Shown: positions 25,250 through 34,530 of the stretch, piece after piece
Layout: each line of letters begins with the position of its first letter
Numbering within the stretch: position 1 is the first letter of the stretch
Source: Inquilinus sp. Marseille-Q2685
GTDB lineage: Bacteria; Pseudomonadota; Alphaproteobacteria; DSM-16000; Inquilinaceae
Assembly (NCBI RefSeq): GCF_916619195.1
Contig: NZ_CAKAKL010000002.1
Coordinates: 248,001 to 312,000, forward strand
Reading direction: 5' to 3'
DNA: 64,000 nucleotides
Notes under the pieces: generated by a model
Seen by the model: the letters and a program-made list of their open reading frames with translations, nothing else
Told to the model about the DNA's origin: nothing
The model's database searches: none
Position numbers and translations under genes: made by a program

Positions 25250-26761
25250 ATGCGACTTGGGAAGACGATCGCGCCGGCCGTGGCCGCGGCGCTCGGCATT
25301 GCGGTTCTCGCCATGCCGGCCCTGGGCCAGACCGTGACGGTCCGCTTCGTCCACACCAACGATATCGACCGGATGGAGGAGCGCGACGGCCGCGGCGGTT
25401 TCGCCCGGCTCGCCGGCGCGGTGGCGGCGGAACGGGCGCGGCCGGGCCGGACCATCTTCGTCCACACCGGCGACACGCTGTCGCCGTCGCTGCTCTCCGG
25501 CATCGACAAGGGCCGCCATATCATCGACCTGCTGAACCGCATCCCGGTCGACCTCTTCGTGCCGGGCAACCACGATTTCGATCTGGGCCCGCAGGTCTTC
25601 CGCGACCGCCTGGCCGAGGCTCGCTTCGACATCGTCTCCTCCAACATCCGCGAGCCGGACGGCCGCGCCCCCGCCCACACGATCGACGACAAGGTCATCG
25701 ACGTGGACGGGGTCCGCATCGGCTTCTACGGCCTGACCACCGAGGACACGCCGATCGGGTCGAGCCCCGGCGAGATCACCTTCGAAGGATCGATCGACAC
25801 CGCCCGGCGCAAGGCGGCGGGACTGCGCGGCAAGGGCGCCGACTTCATCGTCGCCATGGTGCACACGCCGCTTGCGGTCGATATGGGCCTGCTGCGCGGC
25901 GGTTTCGCCGACTTGGTGCTGTCCGGCCACGACGAGCATCTCCTGACCTATTTCGACGGCAAGGGCGCCCTGGTGGAATCCCAGACCGAGGCCAATTTCG
26001 TCGTGGTCACCGAGGCGACCATCACCAAGTCGGTGGAGAAGGGGCAGACCGACATCGACTGGTGGCCCGCCTTCCGGATCATCGACACCGCCACGGTCGC
26101 GCCCGATCCGGGGATCGCCGAGGCGGTTGCGGCCTATGGCCGACAGCTGGACCAGGCGCTGCTGGTCGAGATCGGCGTCACCGAGACGCCGCTGGACAGC
26201 CGCCGCGCCAGCGTCCGCACCCAGGAGACCGCGATCGGGAACCTGATCGCCGATGCGATGCGCGCGGCGGTCGGCGCCGATGTCGCCCTGTTCAACGGCG
26301 GCGGCATCCGCGCCGACCGGGAATATCCGGCCGGCACGGTGCTGACCCGCAAGGACATCCAGTCCGAGCTGCCCTTCGGCAACCGGACGGTGAAGCTGGA
26401 GGTCACCGGCGCGGTGCTGCGGCGGGCGTTGGAGAACGGCGTCAGCCAGGTGCGCGAGATCGGCGGCCGGTTCCCGCAGGTCTCCGGCATGGCGGTCGAG
26501 GCGGATCTCGACCGGCCTGTCGGCGAGCGTGTGCGCAGCGTCACCGTCGGCGGCGCGCCGCTCGACCCCGGCCGCACCTACACCCTGGCCACGCCGGCCT
26601 TCCTGGCCCGCGGCGGCGACCAGTACGCCATGCTGGCCGAGGGGCGGCCGATCGTGACCGAATCCGACGCCCAGATCATCGCCAACCAGGTCATCGACTA
26701 TGTCGCGGCGCAGGGCCGGATCGCGCCGAAGGTCGAAGGCCGGGTGACGCTCCTGCCCTGA
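25250..26761 (+). CDS. periplasmic 5'-nucleotidase / UDP-sugar hydrolase-like metallophosphoesterase
   Basis: 503 residues from the ATG at 25250 (GAGAGGGGG upstream) with a signal peptide ending MPALGQ. The metallophosphoesterase domain has FVHTNDIDRMEERDGRGG, VHTGDTLSPSLLSG, VPGNHDFDLGP, VAMVHTPL and LSGHDEHLL. The C-terminal nucleotide-binding domain has GNLIADAMRAAVGADVALFN and GGGIRADREYPAG, then the usual end. The first motif reads Asp-x-Asp where UshA has Asp-x-His, and the last is GHDEH rather than GHxH, so metal use may differ. Confidence 0.87.
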   Translation: MRLGKTIAPAVAAALGIAVLAMPALGQTVTVRFVHTNDIDRMEERDGRGGFARLAGAVAAERARPGRTIFVHTGDTLSPSLLSGIDKGRHIIDLLNRIPVDLFVPGNHDFDLGPQVFRDRLAEARFDIVSSNIREPDGRAPAHTIDDKVIDVDGVRIGFYGLTTEDTPIGSSPGEITFEGSIDTARRKAAGLRGKGADFIVAMVHTPLAVDMGLLRGGFADLVLSGHDEHLLTYFDGKGALVESQTEANFVVVTEATITKSVEKGQTDIDWWPAFRIIDTATVAPDPGIAEAVAAYGRQLDQALLVEIGVTETPLDSRRASVRTQETAIGNLIADAMRAAVGADVALFNGGGIRADREYPAGTVLTRKDIQSELPFGNRTVKLEVTGAVLRRALENGVSQVREIGGRFPQVSGMAVEADLDRPVGERVRSVTVGGAPLDPGRTYTLATPAFLARGGDQYAMLAEGRPIVTESDAQIIANQVIDYVAAQGRIAPKVEGRVTLLP

Positions 26762-26833
26762 CCGGCCGGGATTGCCCCGCCGGTCGCTTCGCCGCATCCT
26801 GCCCCGCACCGTCGGACATGAGGGGATGAAGGC

Positions 26834-27544
26834 ATGGCTCGCAGGATCGTGATCACCGGCGCCGGGGCGGGGCTGGGGCTGGAGCTGACGCGGTGGTACG
26901 CGGCCCGCGGCGACATGGTGATCGGCGTGGTCCGCAGCGAGGCAGCGTCGGCCGATTTCACGGCGGCGGCCGGGGCGGACGGCATCCTGGTCCGCGGCGA
27001 CGTCACCGACCAGTCCTGCGCCGACCGGCTGCGGCAGGTGCTGGCGCAGCGGGCGCCAGCGGTGGACATCCTCTACAACAACGCCGGCATGTCCGGCCGC
27101 GGTGCGCAGCTGGCCGGCATCCGGATCGAGGATGTGCAGCAGGCGCTCGACGTCCACTGCCTCGCCGCGCTGCGCATCAGCCAGGCGGCGATCGACGCCC
27201 TCCTGGCGGCGGAGCGGCCGGTCATCGTCAATGTCAGCAGCCGGCTCGGCTCGATCGGGCGGGTGGCGGCCGGCGATTTCGACCATCTCGGCATCGCCTA
27301 TGCCACCCGCATCTCCAAGGCGGCGCAGAACATGCTGACCGCCTGCCTCGCCCGCGAATTCGGCCCGCGTGGCCTCGCCGTCTACGCCGTCCATCCCGGC
27401 CGGATCCGGACGAAGATGGCCAGCGCCGACGCAGACCTCGAGGCGCCGGAGGCGGCGGCGCGCCTCGCCGGCTGGGTCGACCGCATCCGGCCGGACCGGC
27501 AGGTCTTCTACGGCGAGCCCGAGCTCGGCACGTTTCCCTGGTAG
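26834..27544 (+). CDS. short-chain dehydrogenase/reductase family protein, atypical active site
   Basis: 236 residues with the Rossmann motif ITGAGAGLGLELTRWY, the structural NNAG of ILYNNAGMSGRG, and PVIVNVSSRLGSIG with the catalytic Ser region. Where a Tyr-x3-Lys is expected the sequence reads TRISKAAQN, with a Tyr two residues too early (YATRISK). The catalytic Tyr may therefore be displaced or lost. Substrate unknown. Confidence 0.85.
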   Translation: MARRIVITGAGAGLGLELTRWYAARGDMVIGVVRSEAASADFTAAAGADGILVRGDVTDQSCADRLRQVLAQRAPAVDILYNNAGMSGRGAQLAGIRIEDVQQALDVHCLAALRISQAAIDALLAAERPVIVNVSSRLGSIGRVAAGDFDHLGIAYATRISKAAQNMLTACLAREFGPRGLAVYAVHPGRIRTKMASADADLEAPEAAARLAGWVDRIRPDRQVFYGEPELGTFPW

Positions 27545-27585
27545 CCTGGCCCCTGGTCAGCCGGAACGCATTTCTCGCCCGGTCC

Positions 27586-27612
27586 TGAAACTTTCCCGGC
27601 GCACGATCCGTA
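27586..27612 (+). promoter_or_regulatory. candidate ECF-sigma promoter upstream of the fasciclin remnant
   Basis: TGAAAC, 17 bases, CGTA. The spacing and half-site types resemble ECF sigma promoters, and it lies 53 bases before the fasciclin start. The neighbouring anti-sigma remnant makes this reading attractive, but the match is only by eye. Confidence 0.3.
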
Positions 27613-27664
27613 AGGCTCTCCCGTCCCGAGATGTCGGCGACAAACCAGGATGGGAGAACCCGAA

Positions 27665-27901
27665 ATGCGTGCCGATCAATACCTCTCCACCGTGTTCGGC
27701 GCCTGCCTCGCTCTGGTCGCGGCCGGCGCCCTGACCGGCCCGGCCGTCGCGGAGACCACCGTGATGGTCGGGGGCGCGGCGATGTACCCGAGCAGGACCA
27801 TCGTCGAGAACGCGGTCAACTCGAAGGACCACACCACGCTGGTCGCGGCGGTCAAGGCGGCCGGGCTGGTCGACACCCTGAACGGCGCCGGCCGGCACTG
27901 A
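27665..27901 (+). pseudogene. truncated fasciclin-domain secreted protein
   Basis: A signal peptide (residues 1-30) is followed by TTVMVGGAAMYPSRTIVENA and DHTTLVAAVKAAGLVDTL, the first strand and helix of a fasciclin (FAS1) domain. The frame then ends NGAGRH-stop, where the family continues GPFTVFAPTNAAF for another ~110 residues. What follows is the 3' part of a different gene, so this is a deletion-truncated remnant. Confidence 0.8.
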
Positions 27902-28193
27902 TCGTCCGGGTCGACACCCGCGCCGGCGCGGTCCAGGTCCGGCCGGTGCGGGCCGAAGTGCCGGCGGACCGCAGTCTCGAGCTGTGGTTCGTCGCCGCCG
28001 GCACGCCGCCGCGGTCGCTCGGCCTGATCGACGCCACCGACCGGCAGCGCCTGGCCATTCCCGAGGCGCTGCGCGGCTCCGCTCTGGCCGGGGCACGCTG
28101 GCGGTCAGTGTCGAGCCGGCCGGCGGCTCGCCCACCGGCGCCCCGGCCGGGCCGGTCGTCTATTCTGGCGCGTTGATCGACGATCCGTCCTGA
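27898..28193 (+). pseudogene. 3' remnant of an anti-sigma factor (RskA/anti-sigma-K type), frameshifted
   Basis: From 27898 the frame reads IVRVDTRAGAVQVRPVRAEV, then PADRSLELWFVAAGTPPRSL and GLIDATDRQRLAIPEAL, which is the C-terminal domain of RskA-type anti-sigma factors. Around 28093-28100 the frame shifts by one base in a G-run, after which the other frame gives GTLAVSVEPAGGSPTGAPAG and PVVYSGALIDDPS-stop, the family's usual ending. The N-terminal zinc/sigma-binding part and any sigma gene are missing. Confidence 0.78.
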
Positions 28194-28209
28194 CCGTCCG
28201 AAGCGACGC

Positions 28210-29223
28210 TCACGATCGGAGCGGCGCCTCATAGGGGTGGTAGTAGCCCGCCTCCTGCGTCGACAGGGCCAGGAACTCGCCGTTCCGGAAGATGAGGGTG
28301 ACGCCGTGCTCCTGTTCCCAGGGCGGATAGAGCACGAGGCTCGAGAAGCGACTCTGCCACCGATCGGTGTCGGAGATGCTCAGAAAGCGGATGTTGGTGG
28401 CGGCGAAGGCTGCGTCCGCATCGGGCAGATCGAACGGGTCGTTGGGATCGTCGGCGCCGTAGTCGATCTCCGCGGCCGCCTTGCGGTAGTCGGCGTAGAG
28501 CAGTTCCTTGATCCGCGGCAGCAGCTCCGGCGGCAACCGGACGAACTCGAGCAGCGTCTCGATCTGCTTGGCGTCGACCGCCGTCTGCCCGTCATTGAGA
28601 AAGATCTCGACGGTCACGTCGCGACCAAACAGGGCGGAGTGCACGATGAGGCTGTTCTTTGTGACGGTGGGCACAAGCGCGGGCGCCGCCTTCTGCGCGG
28701 CTTGCCCCGATGCAGCCGCGCTTTCCATTGCCCGTCGGAACTCGCTCTCGCGCGCGGCCTCGATCTCTGCGAAGCTCCGTTCCGGCGGCCGGCGTCGGAA
28801 CGAGGCGAGTGCGGCCGTGAACGCCTTGATCGTTGTCTCCGACTCCGCGTCGCCGAACATGGCCTGAGCCCGGTACAGATAGGCCGGGTCGGGCGGCACG
28901 AGGAGAACGACATGGCGATATGAGGGATTTCTGTCTTCCCCGTCCGGCTGGCTGCGCACCACGATATAGGTTCCGGGCAGCCCGTCGGCGTCGATGGCAC
29001 GGCGCTCGACGATCTCTTGCCCTTCGACCAGCCGTGCCGCCTCGCCTTCGATCCTCGCGGCTGCATCGCCTTCCACCTTGGATTCGGTTGAGCAGATCGA
29101 GAATTCCGGCGAAGTCGCTGTCTGGGTGAAGGGCTTGGCCGTGACCACCTCGTGCCAGTTCACGACCCGGGGGAACGCGTCATCGATGTCGATTTCGAAG
29201 CTGTTGGCGACGATGTGCTGCAT
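28210..29223 (-). CDS. protein of unknown function, two domains
   Basis: 337 residues from the ATG at 29223, chosen for the GGGAG 6 bases upstream. The N-terminal ~150 residues (MQHIVANSFEIDIDDAF, then RHVVLLVPPDPAYLYRAQAM) resemble the lipoprotein-like or immunity-type alpha/beta domains often seen near secretion systems. The C-terminal ~170 residues (SLIVHSALFGRDVTVEIFLN, DADAAFAATNIRFLSISD, YYHPYEAP) look like a separate acidic domain. There is no signal peptide, so it is cytoplasmic. I do not recognise either domain with certainty. Confidence 0.6.
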   Translation of the reverse strand: MQHIVANSFEIDIDDAFPRVVNWHEVVTAKPFTQTATSPEFSICSTESKVEGDAAARIEGEAARLVEGQEIVERRAIDADGLPGTYIVVRSQPDGEDRNPSYRHVVLLVPPDPAYLYRAQAMFGDAESETTIKAFTAALASFRRRPPERSFAEIEAARESEFRRAMESAAASGQAAQKAAPALVPTVTKNSLIVHSALFGRDVTVEIFLNDGQTAVDAKQIETLLEFVRLPPELLPRIKELLYADYRKAAAEIDYGADDPNDPFDLPDADAAFAATNIRFLSISDTDRWQSRFSSLVLYPPWEQEHGVTLIFRNGEFLALSTQEAGYYHPYEAPLRS

Positions 29224-29407
29224 CTTGTCTCCCGGGCTGATCTTGCGCGGATGCGAGCCACCGGCACCCGGCAGGACTGTCTGCGTGAAGCAGGACATCT
29301 TGCCTTCGGCCCCTGGGGTGTGACACCCCTTGAATATGGCTTCGGCTCTGGCGCCGTTTTCTGCGGTCGGGTGGCACGACTTGGTCGCATCCTCTAGAAT
29401 CGACGGC

Positions 29408-31279
29408 ATGACCATCGAGTCCCTCCGCACCATCCGCCGCCTGCCGCCGACCCTGGTGAACCAGATCGCCGCCGGCGAGGTGATCGAACGCCCGGCCGCG
29501 GCGGTGAAGGAGCTGGTGGAGAATGCGATCGACGCCGGCGCCCGCCGCATCGACGTGGCGCTGCGCGACGGCGGCCGCAGCCTGATTTCGGTGGTCGACG
29601 ACGGCGCCGGCATGGACCCGGAGGAGCTGCTGCTGGCGATCGAGCGCCACGCCACCTCCAAGCTGCCGGACGACGACCTGGTGCGGATCTCGACGCTCGG
29701 GTTCCGGGGCGAGGCGCTGCCCTCGATCGGCGCCGTGTCGCGCCTCTCCATCGCCAGCCGCCCCCGGCCCAAGTCAGGAGGGGGGGCGGCGGAGGGCTGG
29801 AGCCTGTCTGTCGAAGGTGGGGCGGTGACGGCGCCGGTGCCGGCGGCGCTGAACCATGGCACCCGGGTCGAGGTGCGCGACCTGTTCTATGCCACCCCGG
29901 CGCGGCTGAAGTTCCTGAAGGGCGAGCGGGCCGAGACCCAGGCGGCGGTGGACGTGGTCGAGCGCCTGGCCATGGCGCATCCGACCCTCAGCTTCACCGT
30001 GGCGGACGCCGCCCGCCCCCTGCTGCGGCTGGAGGCGGCGCGGGGCGAGCTGTTCGACGCCCGCCTCGCCCGCGTCGGCGCCGTGCTGGGCGGCGATTTC
30101 GCCGAGAACGCCCTGCCGATCGAGGCGGTGCGCGAGGCGGTGAGGCTGACCGGCCACGCCGCGCTGCCGACCCTGAACCGCGCCACCGCCCAGGCGCAGT
30201 ACCTGTTCGTCAACGGCAGGCCGGTGCGCGACCGGCTGCTGCTCGGCGCCATCCGCGGCGCCTATGCCGACGTGCTGCCGCGCGACCGCCACCCGGTGCT
30301 GGCGCTCTATCTCGAGCTGCCGCCGGAGGAGGTCGACGTCAACGTCCACCCGACGAAGGCCGAGGTGCGGTTCCGCGATCCGGCGCTGGTGCGCGGCCTG
30401 ATCGTCAGCGCCCTGCGCCACGCCATCGCCGCAGCCGGCCACCGCGCCTCGACCAGCGTCGGCGCCGACACCCTGGCCGCCTTCGTGACCCAGGGCGGCG
30501 GGGCGCCGGACGGGCCGGCACCGATGCAGGCCCCGCTGTCCCGGTTCAGCGGCCAGACCTCCTGGTTCCAGACCCGCGGTCCGGTGCGCCCGCCCTCCGG
30601 CCTCGCCGAATCGGCGGCCGCCTGGCAGGCGCCGATCGCCGCCGATCTGGCCCGGCCTTCGGCGAGGGCCGAGGCTGCGGTGCAGGAGCCGGCGCCGGAG
30701 CATCCTCTGGGCGCCGCCCGCGCGCAGGTCCACGCCACCTACATCGTCGCCCAGACCGGCGACGGGCTCGTCATCGTCGACCAGCACGCGGCGCATGAGC
30801 GGATCGTCTATGAGCGGATGAAGGCCGAGCTGCTGTCCGGCACGGTCAGGAGCCAGGGCCTGCTGCTGCCCGAGGTGGTGGAGCTGAACGAGGCCTCGGT
30901 CGACCGCCTCGCCGCGCGCCAGGCGGAGCTGGCCGGGCTGGGGCTGGAGCTCGAGCCCTTCGGTCCCGGCGCCGTGGTGGTGCGCGGCGTGCCGGCCCTG
31001 CTGGGCCAGTCCGACGTGCCCGGCCTGGTGCAGGATCTGGCCGACGCGCTGGCGGAATGGGACGACGCGAGGCCGCTGACCGAGCGACTGGCCCATGTCT
31101 GCGCCACCATGGCCTGCCACGGCAGCGTCCGCGCCGGCCGCCGCCTGAACGCGGCGGAGATGGACGCCCTGCTGCGCAGCATGGAGGCGACCCCCAATGC
31201 CGGCCAGTGCAACCACGGCCGGCCGACCTATGTCGAACTGAAGCTGGCCGATATCGAGAAGCTGTTCCAGCGGCGCTGA
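29408..31279 (+). CDS. mutL: DNA mismatch repair protein MutL
   Basis: 623 residues from the ATG at 29408. The GHKL ATPase motifs are [32 protein letters not shown] and [12 protein letters not shown]. The C-terminal domain has [29 protein letters not shown] and a terminal FQRR, close to the set found in endonuclease-type MutL of bacteria without MutH. It should nick and coordinate repair after MutS recognition. No mutS in the window. Confidence 0.95.
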   Translation: MTIESLRTIRRLPPTLVNQIAAGEVIERPAAAVKELVENAIDAGARRIDVALRDGGRSLISVVDDGAGMDPEELLLAIERHATSKLPDDDLVRISTLGFRGEALPSIGAVSRLSIASRPRPKSGGGAAEGWSLSVEGGAVTAPVPAALNHGTRVEVRDLFYATPARLKFLKGERAETQAAVDVVERLAMAHPTLSFTVADAARPLLRLEAARGELFDARLARVGAVLGGDFAENALPIEAVREAVRLTGHAALPTLNRATAQAQYLFVNGRPVRDRLLLGAIRGAYADVLPRDRHPVLALYLELPPEEVDVNVHPTKAEVRFRDPALVRGLIVSALRHAIAAAGHRASTSVGADTLAAFVTQGGGAPDGPAPMQAPLSRFSGQTSWFQTRGPVRPPSGLAESAAAWQAPIAADLARPSARAEAAVQEPAPEHPLGAARAQVHATYIVAQTGDGLVIVDQHAAHERIVYERMKAELLSGTVRSQGLLLPEVVELNEASVDRLAARQAELAGLGLELEPFGPGAVVVRGVPALLGQSDVPGLVQDLADALAEWDDARPLTERLAHVCATMACHGSVRAGRRLNAAEMDALLRSMEATPNAGQCNHGRPTYVELKLADIEKLFQRR

Positions 31280-31286
31280 AGCGCGC

Positions 31287-31817
31287 TCACGGCCCGCCGG
31301 CCGCCTCCAGCACGGCCAGGTCGTCCCAGGCGACCGGGATCACCCGGGTCGGATGGCCGCCGATCGGCTCGACGAACGGCGCGCCCTCGACCCCGCCGAG
31401 CCGCCGATAGAAGCCGCGGGCGTCGTGATTGCCCTCGATCACCTCGAGGAACGCCGATCGGAAGCCCAGGCGCCGCAGTTCGGCCGCGGCCCGGCCCATC
31501 AGGCGCCGGCCGAGCCCGCCGCCGCGCAGCCCGGGCGCGACATGCAGGTTGTCGATCAGCGCCCTGTCCGGCCCTTTCGGCCAGGCCGCGACGAATCCGG
31601 CGATTCCGTCCGGCGCCATGGCGATCAGGATCATCATCCGGCACGGCTCATCCTTGGCGAACGCTCCGCTCCAATGCGCCGCCAGCTGATCTCCGGCCGG
31701 CCCGTCGAGATAGGAATCGGGCAGCAGCCCGCGATAGGCGCTGCGCCAGCTGCGCTGGTGCAGATCGGCGATCGCCGCGGCATCCGCCGCGGTCGCCGGC
31801 CGGATCTCGATGGTCAT
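31287..31817 (-). CDS. GNAT-family N-acetyltransferase
   Basis: 176 residues from the ATG at 31817. The opening IEIRPATAADAAAIADLHQR SW and the acetyl-CoA motif DNLHVAPGLRGGGLGRRLM, followed by FLEVIEGNHDARGFYRRLGG, are typical. It is convergent with mutL, 7 bases between stops. Substrate unknown. Confidence 0.88.
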   Translation of the reverse strand: MTIEIRPATAADAAAIADLHQRSWRSAYRGLLPDSYLDGPAGDQLAAHWSGAFAKDEPCRMMILIAMAPDGIAGFVAAWPKGPDRALIDNLHVAPGLRGGGLGRRLMGRAAAELRRLGFRSAFLEVIEGNHDARGFYRRLGGVEGAPFVEPIGGHPTRVIPVAWDDLAVLEAAGGP

Positions 31818-32010
31818 GGCGGCCTCCGCGAGAACGGCGAAAGCATAGCCCGGCCGCGTCTCGGCACGGCAGGCCAATCCGACCGCGTGACCGGCATGCC
31901 GGAACGGCTGTTGGCACCGTGGCCGAGGGAGCATATCTAGTGCGTCCGCGCGGGCGGCGCTCGCCTTCCTGCCGGTGAATCGGGGATACATGCAACGAGT
32001 CGACGAGACG

Positions 32011-32394
32011 ATGAGCGGGTACAGGGAAAAGGGGTTCGGGGACCGGCTGAGCAGCGCTCAGAATGCGAAGAAGGCCGCGCTGGAGAAGTTCCGGGCGAAG
32101 ACCGCGCCGGACAATCCGGAGCTGGCCCGGCAGCGGGCGGAGCGGCAGGCCATCGCCGAGGCGCGGGCGCAGCGCGAGGCCGAGCGCCGGGCGGCCAAGG
32201 AGGCCGAGGAGGCGCGGCTGAAGGCCGAGGCCGAGGCACGGGCGCAGGAAGAGGCGCGGCGCAAGGCCGAGGCCGCCGAGGCCGAGGCCCGGGCCCGGCG
32301 CGAGGAGGCCGAGCGGATGGTGGCGTTGCTGGCCGAGCAGAAGGCCGAGCGCGACGCCCGCTACGCCGCCCGCAAGGCGCGCGTCAAGCGCTGA
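32011..32394 (+). CDS. DUF6481-like highly charged coiled-coil protein
   Basis: 127 residues from the ATG at 32011, where MSGYREKGFGDRLSSAQNAK, then KAALEKFRAK, matches the family start I remember. In-frame ATGs at 31990 and an upstream ATG are alternatives. The rest is a long Ala/Glu/Arg helix (ARAQREAERRAAKEAEEARL and onward) ending RDARYAARKARVKR. No membrane segment. Function unknown; probably a cytosolic coiled coil. Confidence 0.72.
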   Translation: MSGYREKGFGDRLSSAQNAKKAALEKFRAKTAPDNPELARQRAERQAIAEARAQREAERRAAKEAEEARLKAEAEARAQEEARRKAEAAEAEARARREEAERMVALLAEQKAERDARYAARKARVKR

Positions 32395-32418
32395 CCGGAC
32401 CGGCACGGGTCGGGCGGA

Positions 32419-32892
32419 ATGTCGAAGACCACGCGCGCCACCCAGGCGCTGGAACGGGCGGGCATCGGCTTCGCCGTCGCGACCTATGACTATGATCCGG
32501 GGGCGGACCGCATCGGCATGCAGGCGGCCGAGGCCATGGGCGTGCCGCCGCGCATCGTGCTGAAGACGCTGATGGCGGAGGCCGACGGCAAGCCGGTCTG
32601 CGTCGTGGTGCCGTCCGACCGCGAGGTCGGCATGAAGAAGCTGGCCGCCGCCTTCGGCGCGAAATCGGCGCAGATGATGCGCCCGGCCGATGCCGAGCGG
32701 GTCACAGGCTACCATGTCGGCGGCATCAGCCCGCTCGGCCAGAAGCGGGCGGTGCCGACCGCGATCGAGGAGGCGGCGATGGCCGAGGCGGAGGTCTTCG
32801 TCAATGGTGGCCAGCGCGGCCTGCAGATCCGCCTGAAGCCGCGGGACCTGCAGGCGGCCTTGAAGGCCAAGGTGTCGCCGCTGGTGGCCTGA
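32419..32892 (+). CDS. ybaK: Cys-tRNA(Pro) deacylase YbaK/EbsC
   Basis: 157 residues of the YbaK fold: ATQALERAGIGFAVATYDYD, GVPPRIVLKTLMAE with the conserved Lys, VVVPSDREVGMKKLAAAFGA, and GYHVGGISPLGQKRAVPT. It hydrolyses Cys mischarged onto tRNA-Pro. It lies 24 bases after the DUF6481 gene and 32 before the flavoprotein, so these may form a small operon. Confidence 0.92.
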   Translation: MSKTTRATQALERAGIGFAVATYDYDPGADRIGMQAAEAMGVPPRIVLKTLMAEADGKPVCVVVPSDREVGMKKLAAAFGAKSAQMMRPADAERVTGYHVGGISPLGQKRAVPTAIEEAAMAEAEVFVNGGQRGLQIRLKPRDLQAALKAKVSPLVA

Positions 32893-32924
32893 TCGGCCCG
32901 GCGGCCGGCCGGAACGGAGACGGG

Positions 32925-34103
32925 GTGCAGTCCTTCGACGTGGTGGTGATCGGCGCCGGGGCGGCCGGGATGATGTGCGCGGCCGAGGCCGGCAAGCGCG
33001 GCCGGTCGGTGCTCGTGCTCGACCACGCCGCGGCGCCGGGCGAGAAGATCCGCATCTCCGGCGGCGGGCGCTGCAACTTCACCAACCTGCACGCGGCGCC
33101 GGCCAACTTCATTTCCGCCAACCCGCATTTCTGCATCTCGGCGCTGCGCCGCTACACCCAGCGCGACTTCATCGGCCTGGTCGACCGCCATGGCATCGCC
33201 TGGCACGAGAAGACGCTGGGCCAGCTGTTCTGCGACGGCTCTTCGCGCCAGATCATCGACCTGCTGCTGGCCGAGATGGGCCGGGCCGGCGTCACGCTGC
33301 GCCTGTCGAGCAAGGTCGACTCGGTCGAACGCGACGCCGACGGCTTCGTCCTGGGTCTGGCGTCGGGGCCGTTGCGCTGCCGGTCCCTGGTGGTCGCCAC
33401 CGGCGGCCGGTCGATCCCCAAGATGGGTGCCACCGGCTTCGGCTACGATCTGGCCGCCCGCTTCGGCTTGAAGGTCACCGAGACCCGGCCCGCCCTGGTG
33501 CCTCTGACCTTCGAGCCGGCATTGCTGGAGCGGCTGAAGCCGCTGGCCGGCATCGCCGTCGACGCCGTGGTCGGCTGCGGCCGCACCCGGTTCCGCGAGG
33601 CGATGCTGTTCACACATCGCGGCCTCAGCGGTCCGTCGATCCTGCAGATCTCTTCCTACTGGCGCGACGGGCAGGAGATCGAGGTGTCGATGCTGCCCGG
33701 CACGGACGTGTTCGACCGGCTGCGCGGCGCCCGCGCCGAAAACGGCCGCCGGGCCCTGCACACCGTGCTGGCCGAGGCGCTGCCGAAGCGGCTGGCGCAG
33801 ACGATCGCCGAGGCCGAAGGCGCGGCGGGCAACCTCGCCGACCTGTCCGACAAGGTGCTGCGCCGGGTGGCAGATTCGGTGAATGGCTGGCGGGTGCGGC
33901 CGGCCGGGTCCGAGGGCTACCGCACCGCCGAGGTGACGCTGGGCGGCGTCGACACCGCCGGCCTGGATTCGCGGACCATGGAGGCGAAGGCGGTGCCGGG
34001 CCTCTACTTCATCGGCGAGGTGGTGGACGTCACCGGCTGGCTCGGCGGCTACAACTTCCAGTGGGCGTGGTCCTCCGGCTGGTGCGCAGGACAGGCCGTC
34101 TGA
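32925..34103 (+). CDS. NAD(P)/FAD-dependent oxidoreductase, HI0933/YhiN family
   Basis: 392 residues. The FAD-binding start is VVIGAGAAGMMCAAEAGKRG, with the family motif GEKIRISGGGRCNFTNLHA soon after, then VVATGGRSIPKMGATGFGYD and the C-terminal GLYFIGEVVDVTGWLGGYNF and QWAWSSGWCAG. These are the BaiN/HI0933 signatures. The physiological substrate of this family is uncertain. It starts with GTG at 32925. Confidence 0.92.
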   Translation: MQSFDVVVIGAGAAGMMCAAEAGKRGRSVLVLDHAAAPGEKIRISGGGRCNFTNLHAAPANFISANPHFCISALRRYTQRDFIGLVDRHGIAWHEKTLGQLFCDGSSRQIIDLLLAEMGRAGVTLRLSSKVDSVERDADGFVLGLASGPLRCRSLVVATGGRSIPKMGATGFGYDLAARFGLKVTETRPALVPLTFEPALLERLKPLAGIAVDAVVGCGRTRFREAMLFTHRGLSGPSILQISSYWRDGQEIEVSMLPGTDVFDRLRGARAENGRRALHTVLAEALPKRLAQTIAEAEGAAGNLADLSDKVLRRVADSVNGWRVRPAGSEGYRTAEVTLGGVDTAGLDSRTMEAKAVPGLYFIGEVVDVTGWLGGYNFQWAWSSGWCAGQAV

Positions 34104-34451
34104 TCATGAAGCCATGGCGAAATCCCCACGCATCGGCCGCCAGACGGTGACGCCGCGCTCCTGCCGCAGGATATCGGGCAGCGCCGCCATATAGGCCCGG
34201 CGGTAGTCGCGGGGGACCTGCACCTGCACCAGCTCGTCGAGATCGGCCCAGGTCTCGTAGATCATGAACAGGGCCGGGTCGTCCGGCGACCGGTGCAGCA
34301 CGGCATTGATGAAGCTCGGCTCGTGCCGCATCGCGTCCAGCACCGGCGTCAGCAGCGCCAGGAACTCGGCCTCGCGGCCCGGCTTCACATGCAGGGTGAC
34401 GGTGAAGGCGACGGTCTTGTCGCCCGGCCGGGTGACGGTGGACTGCAGCAT
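34104..34451 (-). CDS. antibiotic-biosynthesis-monooxygenase (ABM) domain protein
   Basis: 115 residues: FTVTLHVKPGREAEFLALLT, SFINAVLHRSPDDPALFMIY, ETWADLDELVQ. This is the small dimeric ABM/quinol-monooxygenase ferredoxin-like fold. It is the second gene behind the dehydrogenase on the minus strand, and its stop abuts the stop of the convergent flavoprotein gene. Probably a cofactor-free oxygenase or detoxifying enzyme; substrate unknown. Confidence 0.82.
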   Translation of the reverse strand: MLQSTVTRPGDKTVAFTVTLHVKPGREAEFLALLTPVLDAMRHEPSFINAVLHRSPDDPALFMIYETWADLDELVQVQVPRDYRRAYMAALPDILRQERGVTVWRPMRGDFAMAS

Positions 34452-34505
34452 CGAGGCCTCCTTTGGGCAGCGGCCGGCAGGATGCGGGCCTGCCCGGCCT
34501 GCGGT

Positions 34506-34526
34506 CCATGACCTCGGAGGTCATGG
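34506..34526. promoter_or_regulatory. 21-bp inverted repeat between dehydrogenase and monooxygenase genes
   Basis: CCATGACCTC-G-GAGGTCATGG, perfect 10-bp arms around a single base, 4 bases past the dehydrogenase stop and 54 before the ABM start. It could be a regulator site or an intra-operon hairpin that tunes expression. Confidence 0.5.
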
Positions 34527-34530
34527 ATCG

